Positions 1 to 5,323 of a stretch of DNA of 5,323 bases are shown piece by piece. The position numbers and the translations under genes are program-made. The notes under the pieces were generated by a model. That model had not been told where the DNA came from. It saw only the letters and a list, made by a program, of their open reading frames with translations, and did not search any database. This stretch comes from Lachnospira sp. (GTDB lineage Bacteria > Bacillota > Clostridia > Lachnospirales > Lachnospiraceae), in assembly GCA_017626275.1 (NCBI GenBank), contig JAGAJD010000184.1, positions 1-5,323 of the forward strand, read 5' to 3'. The number at the start of each line of letters is the position of its first letter. The stretch's first letter is position 1.

Positions 1-1
1 A

Positions 2-799
2 GCTTCAAGTACGGAAAGCTCACAGATTGAAATTAATGTCGGTGCAAATGAGCGTGGTTTTGCAATGGAAATCTGGGCGGAAAGTCAGGATATATTATCA
101 GTATCGATAACTTCTCCGTCAGGGGAGGTTATCCCAAGGATTCCGGCAAGGCTTGGAACGAGCAGTATTTTTAATTTTTTACTTGAACAGTCACAGCTTA
201 CGGTGGATTATCGTGTAGTCGAGACAGTTTCCGGGTATGAAGTTATTTTTATGAGATTTATCAATCCGGCGCAGGGCATTTGGAAAATAGATGTTTACAG
301 CCTTACAAATATTGTGGGGAGTTATAATGCGTGGCTGCCGTTGAAGGAGTTTTTGACAGGAGATACATTTTTTCTGCAGTCAGACCCGTCTACAACGCTT
401 ACTGAGCCAAGCGCCGCAGAGCGTGTAATCAGCGTGGGAGCGTATAATCATGTGACTGGCGCCGCCTACATTTCATCGGGAAGAGGATATACGGCTAATG
501 ACATGGTAAAGCCGGATTTGGTTGCACCGGGAGTAGATGTATATGGTGTAAAGGCAGGAGGCGGCTATACAAGAAAAACGGGAACAAGCGTAGCAGCAGC
601 ACATACAGCGGGAGCGGCGGCACTGCTGCTTACGTGGGGAGTATTTTATAAAAATCTTCCGTATATGGGAAATAATGAAGTCAAATCCATACTGATTCGC
701 GGTGCGGTAAGGGATAATAATGTATTATACCCTGATGATGTTTATGGCTACGGAAAGTTGGATTTGATGGAATCATTTATCAAAATACGGACAACATAA
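2..799 (+). CDS. S8 subtilisin-like serine protease, C-terminal part (5' end outside window)
   Basis: This is an endopeptidase of the subtilase (S8) family. The frame is open to the left edge, so the 265 residues here are only the C-terminal part; the ATG at 65 is internal, not the start. Visible in order: a beta-rich stretch (about residues 5-130) without subtilase motifs; the subtilase core strand KPDLVAPGVDV (about 170-180); the catalytic serine motif GTSVAAAHTAG, with the Ser codon at 587-589; and the closing YGYGKLDL motif. The catalytic Asp and His must lie upstream of the window. The usual Pro of GTSMAAPHVAG is Ala here, as I recall from clostridial CspA/CspB-like subtilases. Those also carry a jelly-roll insert inside the catalytic domain, which fits the beta-rich stretch. 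The substrate is unknown; a role in spore germination cannot be inferred. The HAD gene follows after 42 bases with no terminator between them. Confidence 0.9.
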   Translation, partial: ASSTESSQIEINVGANERGFAMEIWAESQDILSVSITSPSGEVIPRIPARLGTSSIFNFLLEQSQLTVDYRVVETVSGYEVIFMRFINPAQGIWKIDVYSLTNIVGSYNAWLPLKEFLTGDTFFLQSDPSTTLTEPSAAERVISVGAYNHVTGAAYISSGRGYTANDMVKPDLVAPGVDVYGVKAGGGYTRKTGTSVAAAHTAGAAALLLTWGVFYKNLPYMGNNEVKSILIRGAVRDNNVLYPDDVYGYGKLDLMESFIKIRTT

Positions 800-832
800 G
801 TATGATTAATATGAGTGCCTTTTGGGCGGAAT

Positions 833-836
833 GGAG
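833..836 (+). promoter_or_regulatory. Ribosome binding site choosing the HAD start
   Basis: GGAG lies five bases before the ATG at 842. It makes that ATG the start rather than the in-frame GTG at 815, which has no ribosome site and would add nine residues ahead of the conserved KYKALALDLDGT beginning of the family. Confidence 0.7.
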
Positions 837-841
837 AACAT

Positions 842-1648
842 ATGAAATATAAAGCACTTGCACTTGATTTGGACGGAACATTGACAGACAGCAATAAGAG
901 GCTTTCTGAATATAATAAAGAAGCAGTTATCAAAGCGGCAGATGCCGGGGTGAAGATTATCCTTGCTTCAGGAAGACCACTATTCGGAATTACACCGATT
1001 GCCGGAAAGCTTGAACTTGAAAAGCATGGCGGCTATATTCTTGCCTATAATGGCGGTAATATTGTAGACTGCAAAACAAATGAACTCATATACAGCAACC
1101 TTTTGCCGAATGAGTGTAAACACGATATTTGTGAGCTTGCCCATGAAAACGGAGTATACGCATTGACGTATTATGAAGATGTTATTGTTGCAGAGAGCGA
1201 CAGTGACGAGTATGTGTTAAAGGAAGCAAAATGTAATAACGCACAGATAAAGAAAGTGGATAATCTGGAAAGCTTTGTAACGTACAGCGTGGCTAAATTT
1301 CTGGTTGTTGGAGAACACAGCAGGCTCATTCCTGTCCAGGAGGAACTTTTAAAGAGGCATGGCAGTGTACTCAATGCATTTTATTCCGAGGATTATTTTC
1401 TTGAGGTAGTGCCTAAAACAGTTGCAAAGGATAAGGCACTTGGGGAACTTCTTAAGCTGCTCGGAATTAAAAGAGAGGAACTTATTGCATGCGGAGACGG
1501 AATGAATGATATTCCAATGCTTAAATATGCAGGCTTGGGAGTTGCGATGGAAAATGCATATCCTGAGGTAAAGGAATTTGCAGATGAGATTGCACCGTCT
1601 AATGACGATGACGGTGTTGCAAAAATTATTGCTAAATATTTTCTGTAA
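842..1648 (+). CDS. Cof-type HAD-IIB phosphatase
   Basis: This 268-residue cytoplasmic hydrolase of the haloacid dehalogenase superfamily has the normal length for the Cof/YidA-like group. These enzymes are Mg-dependent and remove phosphate from small molecules such as sugar phosphates or nucleotides; the substrate cannot be read from sequence. All four HAD motifs are present. Motif I is LDLDGT (nucleophile Asp9, acid/base Asp11). Motif II is LASGR (Ser43). Motif III is the Lys at about 196 in VAKDKAL. Motif IV is GDGMNDIPML (Asp219 and Asp223 for metal). The cap domain of type C2B lies between about residues 85 and 190. The start is ATG 842, supported by GGAG five bases upstream. The gene sits 42 bases after the protease and 39 bases before the decayed small gene, and no terminator is seen on either side, so co-transcription is possible. 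Confidence 0.95.
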   Translation: MKYKALALDLDGTLTDSNKRLSEYNKEAVIKAADAGVKIILASGRPLFGITPIAGKLELEKHGGYILAYNGGNIVDCKTNELIYSNLLPNECKHDICELAHENGVYALTYYEDVIVAESDSDEYVLKEAKCNNAQIKKVDNLESFVTYSVAKFLVVGEHSRLIPVQEELLKRHGSVLNAFYSEDYFLEVVPKTVAKDKALGELLKLLGIKREELIACGDGMNDIPMLKYAGLGVAMENAYPEVKEFADEIAPSNDDDGVAKIIAKYFL

Positions 1649-1674
1649 GACTGCCGATAATATTTATAGGATAC

Positions 1675-1680
1675 AAGGAG
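1675..1680 (+). promoter_or_regulatory. Ribosome binding site of the decayed small gene
   Basis: AAGGAG is followed by seven bases and then ATA at 1688. The spacing is ideal for a start codon at 1688, which is the main reason for placing the original start of the broken gene there. Confidence 0.55.
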
Positions 1681-1687
1681 TATCTAA

Positions 1688-2051
1688 ATAGTACAAATTA
1701 CCCATGATGTAACTGAGGTGTGAAGAAATTCACGGTTGTAATTTCAAGGAGGAGATTAAAGCAGAAACAGTAGTAGTTATTCCACGGGTTGAACTTATTG
1801 GCAAAGTACACAGTGTTGAGAGAGTAAATAATGTCAGAGGAACACAGGCAGAGAAGAAAAACAGCAGCAGTCAGAGTTTTGAACAGATGCTTACGGTTGA
1901 GCAGGCTAAGAAGCAAAAGGCGGCAACGCTGGAGGATATGCCTGTAAATGTAAATCCTGATGTTATGGCAGGAAAGATGAACTATTACAATAATCGTGCA
2001 ATGGAGGCATATTTCTGCATGACTTTTTCAACAACAGATTTAAAGGGGTAA
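1688..2051 (+). pseudogene. Small uncharacterised gene with lost start codon and frameshift
   Basis: I do not recognise the family. The first part reads IVQITHDVTEV from ATA at 1688 and stops at TGA 1721. The frame opened by TAA at 1710 then continues from 1713 to TAA 2049 with the residues EEIHGCNFKEEIKAE, then VIPRVELIGKVHSVERVNNV, a polar Lys/Ser/Gln-rich middle containing SFEQML, and a C-terminus with MAGKMNYYNNRAMEAYF ending TTDLKG. Removing one base near 1721 joins the parts into a protein of about 120 residues. No ATG, GTG or TTG opens the long frame before ATG 1887. A second ribosome-like AAGGAGG at 1746-1752 has no usable start after it. There are no membrane segments or signal peptide; the product would be soluble and polar. 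The well-kept amino acid composition suggests recent decay or two sequencing errors. A bidirectional terminator follows. Confidence 0.6.
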
Positions 2052-2097
2052 ATTACAGGAAGCACGGAAGCTTATGCAGTTTATTTCTAAAATCAGC

Positions 2098-2139
2098 AAA
2101 ATGCCGGCGGCAGATTAAATTTTCTGTCGCCGGCATTTT
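2098..2139. terminator. Bidirectional rho-independent terminator
   Basis: Arms of 17 bases, AAAATGCCGGCGGCAGA (2098-2114) and TCTGTCGCCGGCATTTT (2123-2139), pair around an eight-base loop with one G-T wobble. The plus side runs on into TTTTGTTTTCT. On the minus side the transcript ends in TTTTGCTGATTTT. It lies 46 bases after the small-gene stop and five bases beyond the LCP stop, so it serves both convergent units. Confidence 0.9.
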
Positions 2140-2144
2140 GTTTT

Positions 2145-3716
2145 CTAATTCTGTGCTTCTTTTTCGGCAAGATATTCTTCTACGCTGAATACCTCTCCAT
2201 TAATTACTTTATTGATTAATTCTATTGCAGTATTTACTGAATCGTAGTCAGGCAATACAACAGATTTGGCTGAAAGGTTATATACTGTACAATCTCTTGA
2301 AGCAGGAGTTCCCTCTGCGCTGTATGACTGTACATTCCATGCTGTTGCATTTGCAAGCTGTCCTTTAATAAGTGCTGTCATTGTTGAAGCTGACATATTG
2401 GTTAAAATCATATCAGATACAGAATTAAGCACTGCACTGTAATTACTAAGAATAGCAGGTGAAGTTGCCTTATCAATAATAGCCGAAATAGCGGCTGACT
2501 GGTTGCGTCCACGCTGGAAATCTCCGTTTCCAAAGGCCTGACGCTCTCTTACAAAGGCAAGCGTCTTTTCACCGTCACATTCATTTGGTCCTATTACGAA
2601 ATGATAGCTTTCAGGTGCAGCGTCCTGTCCGTTAGTAAATTCCACTTCTGAGTTAATGGTAATTCCACCCAAAGCGTCTACCACGTTTACACAGCCTGTA
2701 AAATTAATTTTTACATAGTAATCGATACTTACTCCGTAAAGGTTTTCAAGAGCGCTCATTGAATACTCTATACCTGCATTTCCGGCATGCGTCAGTTTGT
2801 CAAGTCCGGAATTTCCGTTGGAGTTTTCGATAGTGATGTAGTAATCTCTCGGTGTTGAAATTAAAAGCACCTGCCCTGTTTTTGGGTGGATAACTGCAAG
2901 AATATTTACATCACTTCGTCCGTTAGAGGAAACAGTGCCGTAACCGTCATTTCCTGATAAGTATACAACGAAAGGTTCTTCATTTACTTTTTTATCGGAA
3001 GCGGAAAGCTTTATCTGCGTGGTTATGGTAATTGTTCCTATAACTTTTGTTTTTGTGTCAAAGCCTTCAAATTCTTCTGCTAATGTAGAGCGGAGCGAAT
3101 CATTCATGATTATTGCCTGTATGTCTTTATTGGAATATAAGTCATTTACCATCTTGCTCCAGTCGGTATAATCAGTTGTCTTTAAGGTTGTATTGTTATC
3201 TGATTCAATATCGTAAATCGCCTTTGTTACAACTGAACTGTTTACACTGCTGTTGTATCCGAAGGTGTATGATAATGCGTCTTTAATAGAGGAAGCCTTG
3301 TCCTCTGAAAGAACAATCACATCTATGATATCAGTTTTTGTATTGCCTGACATCATATTTAATGTTGTTCCGAGCTGCGTAGCAAAAATAAAGCAAAACA
3401 GCAGAATACACGACATAATAACAGACAAAATTTTTCCTAAAATATGCGCCCTCGTAAACTGCGAAGTGAAATCATACAGTACAAGCAGGATAAGGATTGC
3501 ACTGATAATCAGCAGATAATTCAGAGGAAGAATTTCAAGTGTGATAATTTTAAAAAGGCACAAGAGTGTCAAAATAACCTGAATCAGAACTAAAAGCAGT
3601 CCGCAGGCAGTTCTTACAGCACGCTTTTTGCGTTTCCTTGCCTTAGGAGGCAGCTTGGAGCTATCTTTGAAAAGATACTTCATGTCAACCTTTGTTCGTT
3701 TAAATATATTAGACAT
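2145..3716 (-). CDS. LytR-CpsA-Psr (LCP) family cell-wall glycopolymer ligase
   Basis: LCP enzymes move teichoic-acid-like or capsular polymer from an undecaprenyl pyrophosphate carrier onto peptidoglycan at the outer membrane face. The 523 residues show a basic cytoplasmic N-terminus (KARKRKKR, 25-32), three hydrophobic spans (about 36-57, 62-81 and 96-114), an extracellular region of about 130 residues, then the LCP core (about 263-415). Core motifs include RSDV (Arg267, Asp269), STPRDYYI (Arg290, Asp291), LDKLTHA (Lys307), FVRERQAF (Arg390, Arg392) and QRGRNQ (Arg402, Arg404). Three spans, an accessory domain and then LCP is the layout of streptococcal Cps2A, where the extra domain is often misnamed a DNA polymerase processivity factor. 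The name LytR is historical and does not imply DNA binding. Start ATG 3716 has AAAGGGG six bases upstream. The gene is convergent with the small gene and divergent from gdhA. Which polymer it handles is unknown; no polysaccharide genes lie in the window. Confidence 0.93.
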   Translation of the reverse strand: MSNIFKRTKVDMKYLFKDSSKLPPKARKRKKRAVRTACGLLLVLIQVILTLLCLFKIITLEILPLNYLLIISAILILLVLYDFTSQFTRAHILGKILSVIMSCILLFCFIFATQLGTTLNMMSGNTKTDIIDVIVLSEDKASSIKDALSYTFGYNSSVNSSVVTKAIYDIESDNNTTLKTTDYTDWSKMVNDLYSNKDIQAIIMNDSLRSTLAEEFEGFDTKTKVIGTITITTQIKLSASDKKVNEEPFVVYLSGNDGYGTVSSNGRSDVNILAVIHPKTGQVLLISTPRDYYITIENSNGNSGLDKLTHAGNAGIEYSMSALENLYGVSIDYYVKINFTGCVNVVDALGGITINSEVEFTNGQDAAPESYHFVIGPNECDGEKTLAFVRERQAFGNGDFQRGRNQSAAISAIIDKATSPAILSNYSAVLNSVSDMILTNMSASTMTALIKGQLANATAWNVQSYSAEGTPASRDCTVYNLSAKSVVLPDYDSVNTAIELINKVINGEVFSVEEYLAEKEAQN

Positions 3717-3785
3717 TATAATCCCCTTTAAATTTATTCAGTGTTGCTATCTTTTGGTTTAAATATAAAAATGTACATAAGGTCA

Positions 3786-3813
3786 ATTATACATAATTTT
3801 GGAAAAATAACAA
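3786..3813 (-). promoter_or_regulatory. Candidate promoter of the LCP gene
   Basis: On the minus strand TTGTTA (3813-3808) is separated by 16 bases from a perfect TATAAT (3791-3786). Transcription would start near 3779, leaving about 60 bases of leader. A second, weaker pair lies just downstream: TTGACC (3786-3781), 17 bases, TTTAAA (3763-3758). Confidence 0.5.
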
Positions 3814-3906
3814 GGTTTATTTCAAGATGAGAAGAGTGGGAGCTATTTAAGTTAATTTTGTAAAATACCTTAACAATAACAGTAAAAGTACCTGATATGA
3901 TTAATT

Positions 3907-3924
3907 TTGTTATAAATATAACAA
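3907..3924. promoter_or_regulatory. Rex-like palindromic operator candidate
   Basis: TTGTTATAAATATAACAA is part of a perfect inverted repeat (3906-3925, 9-base arms around AA). It matches 12 of the 14 fixed positions of the clostridial Rex operator as I recall it, TTGTTAANNNNTTAACAA. Rex is an NADH/NAD+-sensing repressor. The palindrome is flanked by two exact copies of ATGATTAAT starting at 3897 and 3927, 30 bases apart. It sits about 110 bases before the -35 of the gdhA promoter and just before a TATAAT at 3935-3940 that lacks a good -35. Which gene it controls, if any, is unclear. Confidence 0.4.
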
Positions 3925-4033
3925 AGATGATTAATATAATTAAGTGAATTTAGCGTAATAACGCGGTAAAGCCTGCTGCAAAATTAATATTATTCAAAAA
4001 ATTAAGTACGGACCTCAAAAATATTAAAAAAAC

Positions 4034-4062
4034 TTGCATTGATAAATCACATTTTATATAAT
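4034..4062 (+). promoter_or_regulatory. Candidate gdhA promoter
   Basis: TTGCAT (4034-4039), 17 bases, then a perfect TATAAT (4057-4062). Transcription would begin near 4069, giving a leader of about 125 bases before gdhA. The -35 is only a half match, so an activator or strong UP-type A/T tracts (the poly-A stretch just upstream) may help. Confidence 0.6.
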
Positions 4063-4073
4063 GTAGCATATGA

Positions 4074-5323
<1,250 letters not shown>

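Noticed and set aside
802..852. Short reading frame MINMSAFWAEWRTYEI overlapping the HAD start
   Set aside because: No ribosome site precedes it, it is only 16 codons long, and it overlaps a clear gene start.
1698..1916. 72-codon minus-strand reading frame opposite the small gene
   Set aside because: It is the antisense shadow of the decayed plus-strand gene and has no ribosome site.
3253..3519. 88-codon plus-strand reading frame inside the LCP gene
   Set aside because: It is antisense to the membrane and accessory region of the LCP gene and has no independent support.

Overview
The window looks like chromosomal DNA of a low-to-mid GC anaerobic Clostridia, most likely a Lachnospiraceae. This is inferred from the gene families (a clostridial jelly-roll-containing subtilase, a Cof-type HAD phosphatase, a three-span LCP protein, a hexameric glutamate dehydrogenase), strong AGGAG-type ribosome sites, AT-rich intergenic DNA and TATAAT promoters. 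No species can be named from the sequence alone. There is no CRISPR array, insertion sequence, tRNA or rRNA.

Layout, left to right. Positions 2-799 (+) hold the C-terminal 265 residues of an S8 subtilisin-like protease whose N-terminus lies outside the window. A Cof-type HAD phosphatase follows at 842-1648 (+). Next, 1688-2051 (+), is the wreck of a small gene: a well-placed ribosome site leads to ATA where ATG is expected, and the frame is broken about 11 codons later, yet about 100 downstream codons still read as a plausible small protein. A strong hairpin at 2098-2139 ends both this gene and the convergent LCP gene. The LCP (LytR-CpsA-Psr) cell-wall polymer ligase fills 2145-3716 on the minus strand. 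A 477-base AT-rich divergent region (3717-4193) carries promoters for both flanking genes, a near-perfect palindrome close to the clostridial Rex operator, and a structured leader. The last gene, 4194 to the window edge (+), is glutamate dehydrogenase (gdhA), truncated before its C-terminus. It has no stop codon in the window, so stop-delimited ORF lists can miss it.

The genes do not form an obvious pathway. The left three share a strand and may be co-transcribed. The LCP protein acts at the cell envelope, attaching undecaprenyl-linked glycopolymer to peptidoglycan. GdhA is central nitrogen metabolism, joining ammonium and 2-oxoglutarate, and its extreme codon bias marks it as highly expressed. 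The least explained parts are the decayed small gene and the regulatory DNA upstream of gdhA. I see no clear new multi-gene system here.
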